In this document: positions 23,051-35,400 of the stretch, piece after piece
How positions within the stretch are numbered: the first letter of the stretch is position 1
Layout: every line of letters begins with the position of its first letter
Notes under the pieces: generated by a model
The model's database searches: none
What the model saw: the letters and a program-made list of their open reading frames with translations, nothing else
Told to the model about the DNA's origin: nothing
Assembly: GCF_003255815.1 (NCBI RefSeq)
Contig: NC_037674.1
Location: 5,371,622 to 5,435,621 of the forward strand
DNA from: Theropithecus gelada
Lineage: Eukaryota; Chordata; Mammalia; Primates; Cercopithecidae
Direction of reading: 5' to 3'
Length of the DNA: 64,000 bases
Program-made: the position numbers and the translations under genes

Positions 23051-24330
23051 TGTTTAAATCAAATTGTTTTTCAAATGTATATAAAATAAATACTTCACTC
23101 TCTAAGAGGAGAGTACTTCCAAGCCTTTAATAATATCCCATTTTTTTCCCCAGATACTCTTCAAATGGAATTCTTAATCTGGTTTACTTGTGCTCTTGTG
23201 GCTAAAATGTCCAATTGTCATCCTAGAGTTTTCTCTTTTCATCATCCTCAGGATTCTTCTTTGGTTGTTTTCTGAAATTTTTTTGTTCCCATACTTACCT
23301 GTTTCTTCTATTACTGTCATATTGTAGTATAGCAAATACTTCTAAGGAAGCGTGCACAAAAATCAGCAATCGCATGCTTTGAGGCCTATCTGAAAGCATC
23401 TTCACTGTGTCCCCATATGAGATTGACTGACTGTTATACAGAAGTCTGGATTGGCAATATTTTTTCTTTAGTAGGAAGGTCAAGGCATTGTTTATTGTCT
23501 GAGGTCATTTCCATGAGTCTCGTTTTTTTATTTGTCTTTTTAAAATCCATAAGGTTGCCCCTTCCCCTCATATTCCAAAATACCACAGTGGTTAGTTTCA
23601 TGCGATTCCATATCTTACACCGTGTCAGGTGTGCAGTAGGACCTTTCAATCTGGAGGCTCACGCCCTGAGAGTCTGAGAAACTTTCTAGTATTATTTCAT
23701 TGTCATTTTTCTTCCTTTATATCTGTCCTTGCTTTTCAGAACTGTAATTATTTGGATATTGGCCCTTCCAGAGGTATTATTTCCCCTTATACTTGGTTTC
23801 TGGTTTTGCTCTTTCTGAGAGAACAATTCCACTCTTATCTTCTGGCCCTTCAATCAAATATTTTGTTTTTCTCATCACATTTTTTTAATTTCCAAGAATT
23901 TTTTCTGCATGCTTTTTAAAAGCATCCTGCTTTATTCCTTGGCCTCACTCCCCATAGGCACTTAGCTTTCTGTGGACTTAGTTTGTAACATTAAGAGATG
24001 TTACAAACTTTTAAAAGTGTGAAAGTAAACTAATGGAGTTTCTCACTTTTAAAAGTTTGTAACATCTCTTATGTCATATTTGCTCTGTCCTTTTCCACTG
24101 ATGCTTTATTTTTTTCTTTATTCTGATTTCAGTGAAATTTTAAATATAGGCTCAATCTGTCATGTTTAAAAGAAGTTTCTTATAATCAAAAAATCTAGTA
24201 CATTTATGCCAATTCCCTTCATTGATATTCCATTTATTTGCATTTTAATTTTGGGGCATAACTTTGCCAGACAGCAGTCTACATAATAATCTTCCTTTAA
24301 TAACAGGCTTCCTTTTTGTAATAATCTTCT
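23051..24330. other. AT-rich, probably L1-derived, with an 80-bp fold-back
   Basis: Most of this looks like decayed reversed L1M sequence, but no stretch is clear enough to place. The exact inverted repeat at 23992-24071 is listed separately. Confidence 0.35.
23992..24071. repeat. Perfect 28-bp inverted repeat with 24-bp spacer (hairpin)
   Basis: Left arm 23992-24019 begins TAAGAGATGTTACAAACT; right arm 24044-24071 is its exact reverse complement. A partial third arm, GTTTGTAACA, lies just upstream (23981-23990). Arms this perfect in old AT-rich DNA are unusual. Confidence 0.95.
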
Positions 24331-24829
24331 TTAAGGAAAATTAAAACAATGGCTATAGAAGTTTATAAATTACTAAACAAATTCTGAAAATAAAGCACAA
24401 GTTTGGACAGTTATCCTACCTTAAAGCAACACATACAAAACTGTTTTAATAAAAAGCAATGTGCTACTAGAACAGGAACAATAGAATAGCCTGGGCAGTG
24501 CAGGCAGAGCCACGCATGTATTCAGGGATAGAGTGTATGATGGTGGTTGCATTACCATTCACGAGAATTCGTTTATTACTGCATAAATGGTATTGCATAA
24601 ACAGACTGAGTACCCACTGAGAGAAATGAAACTGGATTCCTACCTTACATGTGAACAAAAAAACAGTATTGAATAAGTTACAATACTATAAAGAAAGTAA
24701 ATCTGCTAAGCTAACAGGTGAAGATACAGAATACCTCTGTGAACTGAGATGGAGAAATCCTCCTTAACAAGACCCAAGAATCACACACACTGAAAGGAAG
24801 GATTGATGGACATCACTCATTCAGAATTT
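24331..24829. other. Unassigned AT-rich sequence
   Basis: Possibly the 5' continuation of the L1 that follows. No gene seen. Confidence 0.3.
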
Positions 24830-25640
24830 ATTTCTGTGTAGCCAAGGTAAAGTTAACATACAGATAACAGATGGAGGTCTATTCTTTTAAGTGCCTAAAA
24901 CACGCAGAGTACTTCTGCAAATCAGTATGGAAAAGGCAACCATCCAATAGAAAAAGAATGGACCATGGACATGAGGAAGCTCTTCAGGTGGAAAATCAGA
25001 CAGAATACCTGCTAAATGAATGCATGTATGCTTAACCTCACTAATTATCTGAGACATGCAACTCCAAACATCATACTGCCGTACTGATATCAGAGTGGCA
25101 AAATTAGAAAATTTGATCATGTTAAATCCTAGTGAGGATGTGGAGAAATGGAAACCTTTGTTTACTTTGGAAATTGAAAACTAGTGAAGCCATTCTGGAG
25201 GGCAATCATTAACAATTATGTATGTGTATGGCATCTAACCTGGGAATTCTCCTCCAGGGTGTATCCCACAAAGAAATCTCAGTGGTAAGCACAGAGAGAC
25301 CACTACAAAGGGATGCATTCAGCCTTGGTTATGAGAGCAAAGAGCTGGGGCTAACCTGAAAGCCTTCCTTACAGAAATGGATAAGGATGTGTGTTGCACT
25401 GTTTAGATCTCAACAGCGGTCCACACAAAGAATTAGATTTATAGATATCCACGTATTTGTGGCTAAAAGCATTATTTGCATTAATCACATAAACACACAA
25501 CTACTCTATATCATACATACATTTAAGTGGATGTATAAAAATGGTTTGAAAAGATTCTCTTTAGATAGAATGTGTGTACATTGCGAAGGTCAGGGTAGGG
25601 AGTGGAGTGGGAAAAGGATTGATGGATTAAATAACTAACA
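24830..25640 (+). mobile_element. Old L1M 3' part
   Basis: CTAGTGAGGATGTGGAGAAA near 25131, AAACTAGTGAAGCCATTCTG near 25178 and GGAATTCTCCTCCAGGGTGT near 25243 are L1 ORF2 C-terminal and 3' text in plus orientation. Confidence 0.75.
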
Positions 25641-25643
25641 GAA

Positions 25644-25812
25644 AGGAAAGAAGGAAGGAAATGAAGGAAGGAAGGAGGGAAAGAAAAGAAAGAGAAATAG
25701 GAGAAGGGGAGAGAGGGAGGAAGGAAGGAAGGAAGACTGTGAAGGAAGGAAGGAAGGAAGGGAGGGAGGGAGGGAGGGAAAGGAGGGAAAGGAGGGAAGA
25801 AAGAAAAAAGGG
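25644..25812. repeat. GGAA/GGGA-rich purine tract
   Basis: Imperfect (GGAA)n and (GGGA)n blocks, all purine on the plus strand with short breaks near 25736. The 66- and 82-codon frames over it are artefacts of the repeat. Confidence 0.95.
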
Positions 25813-25882
25813 AACTCTGTACAGACCTGATGTTAACTGTGCCAAAAACTGGGAAATATAGTTAACTTTTTTCATCTGTGAT

Positions 25883-26186
25883 TTTTTTTTTTTTTTTTTT
25901 TTGAGACAGAGTCTTGCTCTGTCACCCAGGCTGGAGTGCAGTGGTGCAATCTTGGCTCACTGCAACCTCTGCCTCCTGGGTTCAAGCAATTCTCCTGTCT
26001 CAGCCTCCCAAGTAGCTGGGATTACAAGTGTGCCCCACCACACCTGGCTAATTTTTGTAATTTTTTAGTAGATACGGGGTTTTACCATGTTGGCCAGGCT
26101 GGTCTTGAACTCCTGACCTCAGGTGATCCACCCTTTTCACCCTCCCAAAGTGCTGGGATTACAGGCATGAGCCACTGTGCCCAGCC
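25883..26186 (-). mobile_element. AluS-like element with target-site duplication
   Basis: Reversed Alu ending CTGTGCCCAGCC. CATCTGTGAT (25873-25882) and CATCTGTAAT (26187-26196) flank it with one substitution. Confidence 0.93.
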
Positions 26187-26196
26187 CATCTGTAAT

Positions 26197-26689
26197 TTTA
26201 GAAAACAAAACAAGCTACAAATTGGAGGCTAGTGACTAAAAAGTCATCTGTGGAGAAATTCACAGCCCAGTTGGAGAGTAGGATAATACAGCTATAGGGA
26301 TGACCATTATTCTCAGGATGACAGTAATCTTGCCACCCAATGGAACATTACTATATAATATGACAGAAAATCTATCAGGGAAACAAGACTGTGACCTTTT
26401 AGTGATCTTCCAGGGAAAAGCGTTTTTCTATATTCCATTAGCCCTGAGATTGATGATCTGGGGTAAAGGTAGAAGATCTCAAATCATGTGCTCGGATTAC
26501 ATAAGAGACTGGAGATTGATAGAGGGCTGCTGGGTGCCCACATCCAACCAGCTTGTGTTCCATCCAAACTAGAACTGATAGTTGATTGAAGAGCCCTCGT
26601 TGTGCTGTGTCATGATGCACCGTGATGGCTGAGGACAAAGAGACGGGAGAATGAAGTGCCTAAGTCCACACTGGAAACTAGTAGTTATG
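26197..26689. other. Unassigned single-copy sequence
   Basis: No gene, RNA or repeat recognised. The 90-codon plus and 66-codon minus frames carry no known motif. Confidence 0.4.
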
Positions 26690-26865
26690 AAGGCCCTATT
26701 GTATGACAGGTGCTTATGGAGACTATATAAATTAATCTTCATAACAAACACAATAGGCAAGCATTCTCATCTGAAATTTTACAGATGGGATCAAGAGAGG
26801 TGATGTAAATTGCTCAAGGTCTACTGGTAAAAAGAAGCTGAGGTCCAAGCTCAAATATTTGTGAC
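26690..26865 (+). mobile_element. MIR-family SINE remnant
   Basis: GACAGGTGCTTATGGAGACT, then TTAATCTTCATAACAAACAC, TTTTACAGATGGGATCAAGA and ATTGCTCAAGG follow the MIR order. Confidence 0.55.
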
Positions 26866-27669
26866 TCGTTTCAATATAGAGCACCTTACATTCATCCCTA
26901 AAAGGCTAGAGTTGCATTCTGTTATCCATATGGATTCATCCAGTGCTAAGATTTTGTCATCTTATTAGGCATGCCCATTACAGGGTTCCACATGGTTGCA
27001 CCCATATAGTCTTTTTTAAGAGGACAGCCTTAGGTACTCATGTCATGATCCCCACTCCCAGTTCATAGCTGATGGACTAGAGTCTGGTGATGGGCTGAAG
27101 GTAACCACACTAACAGTCAGGGGTCTAAGGTGTGGTCTAGAATGGAAAGATTTTCCCTAGCAGGGTTAGGGATATCAGTCGAGCAAGGTAGGTTCCACCT
27201 GTCTGGAATTGGAAGTGAGAAGTTTGGTAGCAATGAGCTCCTTGGTAGGCAAACGGGAGGTGGTTCCACACAGGGAGGAGTGGACAGACAGCACAGAGCT
27301 GAGTGATCTGCTGGCAGAACCCTGGAGTGGAGGTCCTGGGACTCCCACTGCTGAGGATGTCAGTCCACAGCATTGACACTCAGGATGCCATTCCACTCAA
27401 GTCTCCCTGGTGGCCGGCCTGGGCTTCCTGACCTGGATGTGAAGCTTAGTTGTTCAGTTTTCTCTGAATTCTTGTGAAGACCCACCCCATGGTTAAGATT
27501 CCTGTTTTCCATTTTCTTAAATGAATCCTTAAAATATATTCCCACTTATGTGAGGTGGGTGAGAAAATCTGTTCCATGAAGCAAACAAGCCCCAAAGAAT
27601 CACAGCTTTGATTTCTTAACTTTCTAGAAGGTGGGCTCCAACTTTGATCAAGAAGACTCAGTCAAGCAT
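26866..27669. other. Unassigned single-copy sequence
   Basis: No feature recognised. Overlapping minus-strand frames of 60-80 codons near 27.14-27.55 kb have no recognisable product. Confidence 0.4.
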
Positions 27670-27685
27670 AAGAACATATAGCTAG

Positions 27686-28004
27686 GTCAGGCGCAGTGTC
27701 TCACACCTGCAATCCCAGCACTTTGGGAGGCCGAGGAGGGCAGATCACGAGGTCAGGAGATCGAGACCATCCTGGCTAACATGATGAAAACCCGTCTCTG
27801 CTAAAAATACAAAAATTTAGCCGGGCGTGGTGGTGGGTGCCTGTAGTCCCAGCTACTAGGGAGGCTGAGGCAGGAGAATGGTGCGAATCCGGTAGGCGAA
27901 GCTTGCAGTGAGCTGAGGTCACGCCACTGCACTCCAGCCTGGGCCACAGAGCGAGACTCTGTCTCAAAAGTAAATAAATAAATAAAAAGAAATAATAATG
28001 AAAA
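27686..28004 (+). mobile_element. AluY-like element with 16-bp target-site duplication
   Basis: Forward Alu with GAGATCGAGACCATCCTGGC and GCGAAGCTTGCAGTGAGCTG and an A-rich tail containing TAAA repeats. The 16-bp AAGAACATATAGCTAG flanks it exactly (27670-27685 and 28005-28020). Confidence 0.97.
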
Positions 28005-28020
28005 AAGAACATATAGCTAG

Positions 28021-28385
28021 AGGGAGGGCTTCATGCTTCAGTTTTCAATGGCTATGAGCCACATGTGGTGGGGTAGCCATGTACCCCTCACATGACTTGT
28101 GGAGGTAAAGTTGAGAGCATGGTTCTGACTTAGGAATGTCAGTGAATTAGGGTTCAGGGATTGTGTTGTGTAAGGATCAGGAGTGAAGAACAAGTTGTGT
28201 AGGGAGAATGGGGGCCTGTGATGGGTGAGATGACATCTCAGGATGTATGTGGGGTGTTTACTCAGGGTTCCAGGTAGTTAATTTAATCATGGTAGTGGTT
28301 GTTTTATGAGGACTGGTTAGAAGGATAAAGAGAGGACATCTCAATAAATCTAGTAGGAAAATAACCATAATACTTTGATTACAGG
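28021..28385. other. Unassigned single-copy sequence
   Basis: Nothing recognised. Confidence 0.35.
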
Positions 28386-28500
28386 TAGAGTGACAAACCA
28401 TCCGGGTTTGTCTGGGACTGAAGGGTTTCCTGGTACATGGGATTTTCAGAGCTAAAACCAGGAAAGTACTGGGCAAATCAGGATGCTTGGTCAATTCTAG
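28386..28500. mobile_element. Palindromic MITE-like element, copy 1
   Basis: GTGACAAACCATCCGGGTTT on the left is roughly the reverse complement of GGGCAAATCAGGATGCTTGG on the right, with an imperfectly self-complementary middle. A second diverged copy lies at 43415-43520. The structure suggests a non-autonomous DNA transposon; I do not recall its name with confidence. Confidence 0.6.
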
Positions 28501-28689
28501 AACTTGCAAGTGACAGAAACCCAACCCTTACCAGTTAAGCAAAAGCAGATGATTTTTTGACTAACAGGGAGGAAAGCCCTGAAACCTAGTTTGCAAAGTT
28601 CCATATGGAAAGGATTAAACCATTCAAGGAGCTCCTGCCTTGACCTTCCAGAAATTTCACCAATCAGCATGAGGAGCTTTTGATAATCA

Positions 28690-28800
28690 CCCATGCCCAG
28701 CCTCCTCCTAGAGATTCTAATCCCATTGCTCTGGGCCTGGCATTCAGTGCTTTTTAAAACCCTGCCTTACGTGATTCACATATGACATCACTGTTTTTCA
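28690..28800 (-). mobile_element. MER5-like fragment
   Basis: AGAGATTCTAATCCCATTGC and TTTTTAAAACCCTGCC with ACGTGATTCACATATGACAT resemble one half of MER5. Orientation is uncertain because MER5 is nearly palindromic. Confidence 0.45.
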
Positions 28801-28817
28801 GGAATAACAGGATAAGC

Positions 28818-28985
28818 CCATTGTTCTCAAACTTTTCTTCCCATTGCAATCATCTGAAGAGCTTAAAAAGATGCCCATGTTGGAGTTCCATTCTCCAGAG
28901 ATTGTGCTTTAACTTGTCTGGATGTGGCCAGGTTTTGGGGAGTTTTTGAATATCAGCAGATGATTGTAACTTGCATACCCACAAA
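28818..28985 (+). mobile_element. MER5A-like hAT-Charlie element
   Basis: CATTGTTCTCAAACTTTTCT, GCAATCATCTGAAGAGCTTA and GATGCCCATGTTGGAGTTCC, with CCAGAGATTGTGCTTTAA in the middle, match the MER5A layout. Confidence 0.65.
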
Positions 28986-29274
28986 TTTGGGATTCACTCC
29001 TAGACCCTTTCCCAGAATAGCCCCAGAATTCAAGCAGGGGAAGGGGAATCTTAAGGATGTGTGGGTACTTTGGTCATCAGATAAATCAACAAAAATCATA
29101 TGCAAACACTGTGAGCTAGCTGAAGGTCTGGTCTTGTTATTCTGCCTGAATGGAGGATGGGTACAGGTGATTAGAAGACTCTGCAGGCAGCTGGGATGGG
29201 AACCTGGCCAGACAGAGGCTGACTTTTCCATGATCCTCTCACTCTCTCCATGCTTTCATGACTGTCAATCAAGT
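28986..29274. other. Unassigned single-copy sequence
   Basis: The 126-codon frame starting at 28924 covers MER5A text and single-copy DNA; it is not credible as a gene. Confidence 0.35.
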
Positions 29275-29440
29275 TTTCTGATAGATATGCAGTTGAAGTC
29301 CTAGCTCTGGCACCTATGAACTTACTTGATATCAAGTCATCCTCAGCTTTGGTTTCTTCGGTTCTAACATGGGGATAATACCACATACAGTGGAGGACCT
29401 ATATGAAGTAGTGATATGTAGCTAACATAGAACAAATTAT
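29275..29440 (+). mobile_element. MIR-family SINE remnant
   Basis: AGTCCTAGCTCTGGCACCTA, TCAGCTTTGGTTTCTTCGGT and AACATGGGGATAATACCACA match the MIR order 'ctagctctgccact... cctcagtttcctcat... aatggggataata'. Confidence 0.65.
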
Positions 29441-30739
29441 TAGTATTTCTTTCTCACCACTTTGAATATCTTAGTCCCTCCAGGGACTTCCTTTAGTAAT
29501 GGAATATGTGTCTGCTATTGTACAATCTCAATCTGACTCTTAATTTCTCAGAATTTATGAATTGGCAGCCACAGAATGTTTGAATCAAAGCTGAAGTTTT
29601 CAAAGAGAATGACTATGGGATTCTGCAGTTTTGATTTTAATATCCTGAAAATGCAAATTGAGGCTTGTGTGCAAACGTAGTTTTCAAATATCATGACTCA
29701 GCAGATCTCAGATTCCATGATTCTGTAGATATTCAAAACCCATGACTTAGTGATTCTCTGATATTATGGCACTAATTTGCAATTTTGGTGATCAATACAC
29801 AGAAAATGTAAATGTGAACCTCTAGCAACTGTGCAAAGGATGTTCATGCCTAGAGCCAGTCTTAACTTGTTTGGCCGTGAATGAAGAGGGTTGTATCTGG
29901 AGCTGCGAGACTCATGTACCTGAGGCTTCCTCAGAGGATTCAATTCTACAATTCCAGCTCATTGAAGAAATTGCATCTATCAGAACAGTGGAAATTTCAA
30001 ATTGAGATTAATTTTTGTTTGTCCTTTTTAAAGATAATGAATACTGCTTAGGTAATAAATTGGTATAGCCAAGCATTTGTGCAGTGAGCACAGAATAAGG
30101 AAAAGATAATGATGCTTCTCAAGTTGACTCAGAAATCTTCAGATGTAATAATTTGATGGTTTTAAGATTGAATGACTTGGCAATTATTATAGGCAAATAA
30201 TAAGATGCTAAAAATGGAGAAAAAATTAATTCAGCATTATAGAGAGAGAATTCAGAACATCACAAGGCACAAAGACCCAAAAACACACTCAACAAGAGAC
30301 AGAACATGCAGGATCTGACCATTGCTCCCTCCCTATTTTCCTATGAACACCCGGAAGTGGATGAACCCCACTTGTACCTGGCCTCCATTCTTTGCTGCAC
30401 TATTGAACACCTAATCCAGGGAGAAGCACTTCACTGGCTGGATAACCCCAATCAGATACCTACTCTTGTCATCTGTTCAGGGATGACAGTTGTGGTTGGT
30501 CTTGGAACTAGACAGTCAAGCAAGCTGGAAGCTAGAGAAACTTATTGGGAGGGACTATCCTTGCTGATGGCCACTGGGTGGGTTGCGATTTGTGCAGAAA
30601 AACACAGAGACGGAGATTCTGTTCCTCGCTACATATGTATTTTCTTCCCTCAATTTCCAGAACACATGCCCCATTAACTTTTTTCCTTGGATTTATGTAT
30701 GCATTCATTTATTTATTATTTATCTTTTTATTTTAAGAT
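29441..30739. other. Unassigned single-copy sequence
   Basis: No gene or clear transposon. Around 29.6-29.8 kb short words like CATGATTCTGTAGAT recur loosely. The 123-codon plus frame at 30306-30677 was inspected and has no known domain, no convincing start context and no conserved signature that I can see. Confidence 0.4.
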
Positions 30740-31329
30740 GAAACAGAAAACCAGACCAAAACAAATGTAGAGATTAGTTAATTATGATTATAAGGCAAAT
30801 GTCTTTGTCACAACTACCCAGGTCAAGAAACAGAACTTTGCAGCAACCCCAACAGCCCTCCATCATGCCCCATCCAAATTACATTGCCTCCTGTAAATGT
30901 AACTATATTATACTGATTTTTGTAACACACTTCCTTGCCTTTCTTCATAATCTTACCATCCAAGTGAGTATAGTAGTCCCTATAGTATAGCTATGTCTAT
31001 TTTGCCAGCTTTCTATGGTATATAATTATCTTTCCATCAATCTTGAGATTACTCCTCCATCCTTTTTTTTTAATATACAATTTGTTGAGTCTGGGCTCTT
31101 TTACCTGTAGAGTCTTCTACTGCGTGGATTTCAAACTCGTTATGTAGCTCAGCATGTATCCCTGCCCTATTTTCTACCAACTAACAGTGGGATCCAGAGG
31201 CTCAATCAAACTCAAGGTCAGTCCTTTTGAAAGGTCGCTGTTTGTGTTGTGGCCTTTCACCTTGTGGCTGGTTTTCACTGTTTCAACGTCACCAACTAAT
31301 GACACCTAGTGCCTCTATCCACTAATTAA
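30740..31329 (-). mobile_element. Probable decayed L1M 3' part
   Basis: TCAAGAAACAGAACTTTGCA near 30824 and AACCCCAACAGCCCTCCATC near 30846 resemble reversed L1M 3' text. Weak. Confidence 0.4.
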
Positions 31330-33195
31330 TTGAGTGCTGTGAAAAGCTAATATAGTTATGGTATCACTTTGTTTTCATTTACTCTTTTAAATTTGTCAAG
31401 ATATGTTTTATCGTCCAGAATGTGCCCTTTCATGAATGTAAGCACGTGACATTGAAGAGACTGTGTTATTCCGCTGTTGTTGAATGAAGTATTCTATAAA
31501 TGTCAGTTAGATCCAGCTGATCGATGGTGGTGTTCAGTTCAACTATGTTCTTATGGGTTTCCTCCCTGCTGGACCTGTCAATTACTGATAGAAGGATATT
31601 TAAGTCTCCACCTATAAGAATAGACTCATCAACTTGTCCTCAAAATTTAATCATATTTTGCCTCATGTATTTTGACACTTTTTAGGTGCACATACACTAA
31701 GGATTGAGATGTTTGGGTGATGTAACCCCTTTATCATGATGTGATGTACATTTTTATCCCTGGTTATGTTTCTTGCTCTGAAGTCTGTTCCTTCGGAAAT
31801 TAATAGAGCTACCACAGTTTTCTTTTAATTAGCGTTAGCATGCATACGTTTCCTTACTGTATTACTTTTATCTATCTGTGTTTTTATAGTTAAAATGGGT
31901 TTCTGGTAGACAACATATAGTTGGATCTTATTTTCTTATTCACTCAGACACTCTATTTTAATTGATGTATTTAGATCATTGACATTGAAAGGGATTATTG
32001 ATATAATTGGATTAATATCTAACAAGTTTCTTACTGTTTTCTATTAAATATCTTTGTTTTTGTTTCTTTTTTTTTTTTTTTTTTTTTGGTCTCCCATTCT
32101 TTTTCTGCCTCATTTGGTTTTAGTTGAGCATTTTGTCTGACTCAATTTTTATTCTGTTAAAATGTTTTTCAGTGATTGCCCTAGAGTTTGCAATATACAT
32201 TTACAACTAATCCAAGTTCATCTCCAAATATACTAAATCATTTTAAAGGTTTTAAAATAGAGTGTTTACAGTTTCTCCTTCCCACTCATTATAAAATTGC
32301 TGTCATTCATTTTACTTATGTCTTTGCTATATCCACACAATTCACTGTTTACTATTATTACTTTGAACAAAGTATTATCTGTTAGATCCATTAAGAAAAA
32401 GAAAAATGAAAGACTTTATTTCACCTTTATTTATTCCTTCCCTAATAATCTTCTTTTCTTTATTTAGATTAAAGTTTTTAACCTATATAATTTTCCTTCT
32501 CTCTGAAGAACTTTTTAAACATTTCCTGCTGGGCAAACTCCCTCATTTTTGTTTGGCTATAAAAGTTATTTATTTCTCTGTAACTTTTGAAAGATAATTA
32601 CTCTGAGTATAGAATCCTACCCTTTTTCATTATTCCTATAAACACCTTAAATATTTCACTCCACTGTTTTCTTGCTTGAATGGTTTCTAAAGTCAGATAT
32701 AATTTTTATCCTTGCTTCCCAATAGATAAGGTGGTTTTACCCTCTGACTTATTTCAATACTTCCCCCTTGTCTTTTAATTTCTTCAGTTTGGGTATGATA
32801 TGCTTACATGTAGATTTCTTGGCATGTATTCTACTTGGCGTTCCCTGAGCTTCCCGATTTGTGGCTTGGTGTCTGACATTAATTTGGGGGAATTCTCAGC
32901 CATTATTATCTCAAAAATTTTCTCTGTTCTCATCTCTCTTGTTTATCCTTCTCATATTACAATTATGTATATGTTACATCTTTTGCAATTGTCCCATGGT
33001 TCTTGGACAATTTGTTCCATTGTTTTAATTGCTTTTTCTCTATGCATTTCAGTCTTGAAAGTTGCTATTATATTTCTTAAAACTCATTGATTCTTTCCTT
33101 GGCTGTGCTTAGTCTACTGATGAGTCCATCAAAAGCGTTCTGTATTTCTGTTATAATGATTTTATTTCTTGCATTTACTTTTTTATCTATGTTTG
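31330..33195 (-). mobile_element. L1M/HAL1-type element: endonuclease region to 5' side
   Basis: AAATGTCAGTTAGATCCAGC near 31498 and TGGGTTTCTGGTAGACAACA near 31897 are reversed ORF2 endonuclease words. GGTATGATATGCTTACATGT near 32792 and GGGGGAATTCTCAGCCATTA near 32886 continue toward the 5' part. A T-run at about 32068-32087 is internal. Confidence 0.75.
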
Positions 33196-33830
33196 ATGAA
33201 CAAAATTGATCTATAATTGATGAACAAAAATTGTATATATTTATCATTTATACAATGCTTTGATATATGTAGATGTTGTGAAATGGCTAAAAATCAAGCT
33301 AATATACATTACCTCATATATTTTTATGATTAGCACACTTAAAATCTACTCTCAGCAATTTTCAAGCATGTGATATACTAACTGTAGTCACAATAATGTA
33401 CAAGTGATCTCTTAAACTTATTCCTCCCATCTAACTGAAATTTTATGCCTTTGACCAACATTTTCTCAGTTCTACCCACATGCCAGCCTCTGATAACCAC
33501 TATTCTAATCTCTGCTTCTATGAATTCAACTTTTTAGATTTCATGTATTAGTGAGATCATGCAGTATTTGTTTTTCTGTATCTTATTTCACTTTGTATAA
33601 TATCACCTAGGTTTATTCATGTTGTCACAAATGACAGGATTTATTTATCAGGCCAAACAGTGTTCTGTTTGTACATATACCACCGTTTCTTTATTCATTC
33701 ATCCATGGATGAACACTTAGGTTGAGTCCATGTATTGTGAATACTGAGAGGAACAGGAGAGTGCAGATATCTCTTCAGCATACTAATTTTATTTGCTTTG
33801 GATACATATTCTTGCATTTCCTTTTAATTC
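33196..33830 (-). mobile_element. Younger L1M 3' end nested in the older L1
   Basis: The older text breaks at about 33195 and resumes at about 33830. Between them is a reversed L1 3' end (TTGACCAACATTTTCTCAGT near 33452, TCTGCTTCTATGAATTCAAC near 33512, CATCCATGGATGAACACTTA near 33700). TTGATGAACAAAA-like words recur at the left edge. Confidence 0.7.
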
Positions 33831-34692
33831 TTTCTTGAAGTTTCTATCTCTTTGCTTATATTAGCAATCTGTTCTGACATTGTGTCCACTTTTTCCATTA
33901 GAGCCATGGCATACTAATCACAGTTGTAAATTCTCAGTCTGAAAATTCCAAAATCTCTGCTATAACTGAGTTAGGTTCTCACGCTTGCTCTGTCACTCTA
34001 GAAGTCCTTTACTATGTCTTGTAATTTGTTTGTTGAGAGCCAGGCATGATATACTGGATGAAAAGAACTGAGGTAAGTAGGCCTTTAATGTAAGGTTTTA
34101 TATTTGTCTAGCTAGGAGTTAGCTGTGTTTTCCATTTGTTTTTGGTGTTAGAGGCTATAATTTCCTCTAGTTTCCTTGTTTTTGTCTTTCCTGTTGTCTT
34201 TGGGTTCCCTAGAGACTTCTTAAATAAGGCCTGAGCTGTACCGTTCTTTCCGTTGTAATCCCCTATTATCACACAGGAGCCCTAAAGGTGGGGTGGGAAG
34301 GTGTGGAGGGAGGGGAGCCTTCCATCATCCTGTGCTCTTGGACTGTGATCTTCACAAGCATTTCGGTTATTTCTTGTGCCCCCTCCCCATATGAGATGGG
34401 AAGGATGGGGAAGGGGTGAGGTTGGATATTTTGTTTTTCCCAAGCCACTTAGGCTCTGATAAAATCGTTTTCATTGAGGCTGTGTTGAGAAGAACAGAAT
34501 GCTGTGGTTATGTTTCAAAAAAGGCTGGTTTCTTCTCTCCATGCTAAAAGCACAACAGAATTTTTCTTTAATTCTCACTATGACAGCCTGGTAGGTATCT
34601 TGGAGGTAAAACTCACAAAACTGGACCTGCCCCCAGCCACCCTAAGACTGGGCCCTCCTGACATGTTTGACTCTCAAGCTTGTCCACATTGA
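33831..34692 (-). mobile_element. Older L1M/HAL1 continued (5' side)
   Basis: GAAGTTTCTATCTCTTTGCT near 33837, GTTGAGAGCCAGGCATGATA near 34033 and GGATGAAAAGAACTGAGGTA near 34057 continue the element at the expected point after the nested insertion. Confidence 0.65.
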
Positions 34693-34700
34693 GCCTCCAA

Positions 34701-34703
<3 letters not shown>

Positions 34704-34734
<31 letters not shown>

Positions 34735-35016
34735 AGACGGAGTCTCGCTCTATCTCCCGGGCTAGAGTGCAGTGGCCTGATCTCAGCTCACTGCAAGCTC
34801 CGCCTCCCGGGTTGAAGCCATTCTCCTGCCTCAGCCTTCCGAGTAGCTGGGATTACGGGCGCCCGCCACCTCGCCCGGCTGGTTTTTTGTATTTTTTTAG
34901 TAGATACGGGGTTTCACCGGGTTAGCCAGGATGGTCTCGATCTCCTGACTTCGTGATCCGCCCGTCTCGGCCTCCCAAAGTGCTGGGATTACAGGCTTGA
35001 GCCACCGCGCCCGGCC
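34704..35016 (-). mobile_element. AluYR-type (Old World monkey lineage) element with target-site duplication
   Basis: Reversed young Alu with a long T-run (34704-34733) and lineage words CCACCTCGCCCGGCTGG and CACCGGGTTAGCCAGGATGG. The duplication GCCTCCAACAATTTTT is at 35017-35032, with its left copy from 34693 merging into the T-run. Inserted in the L1. Confidence 0.93.
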
Positions 35017-35032
35017 GCCTCCAACAATTTTT

Positions 35033-35400
35033 AAATCACAGTATAAGTTTCTCTACCTTGGTACTGGCTCCAGCAAATTTCTGCTCCTGGTTTTCTACTC
35101 TGATAAGCTGTGATTCTCCTTATCTGCCTATCTGTCTCTGCAATTTGAGGGCAGTGATTTGCCCTGTCACCTCAGTTCTCTGATAGATAAGAAGAGTTGT
35201 TGATTTTTCAGTTTGTTCAGCTTTTTTCTTGTGAGGATGGGAGTGAAAACTTCCAAGTTCCTTATATGCCAGGCAGCTTGAAACTAGAAGTCTTGTTTTC
35301 ACTTATTAGAATACTTTTATAAGGAACACGTCCCCTCACCTACTATGTGTTTACCTAGGGTTATAGCTGATACAGGAAATGCAGAATAAAAACTTGATTG
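35033..35400 (-). mobile_element. Older L1M/HAL1, 5' end region
   Basis: TTCAGTTTGTTCAGCTTTTT near 35208 and GAAAACTTCCAAGTTCCTTA near 35247 continue the L1M 5' text across the Alu. Confidence 0.55.

Noticed and set aside
30306..30677. 123-codon plus frame that looks fairly protein-like
   Set aside because: No known motif, no promoter or exon structure; cannot be supported from one sequence.
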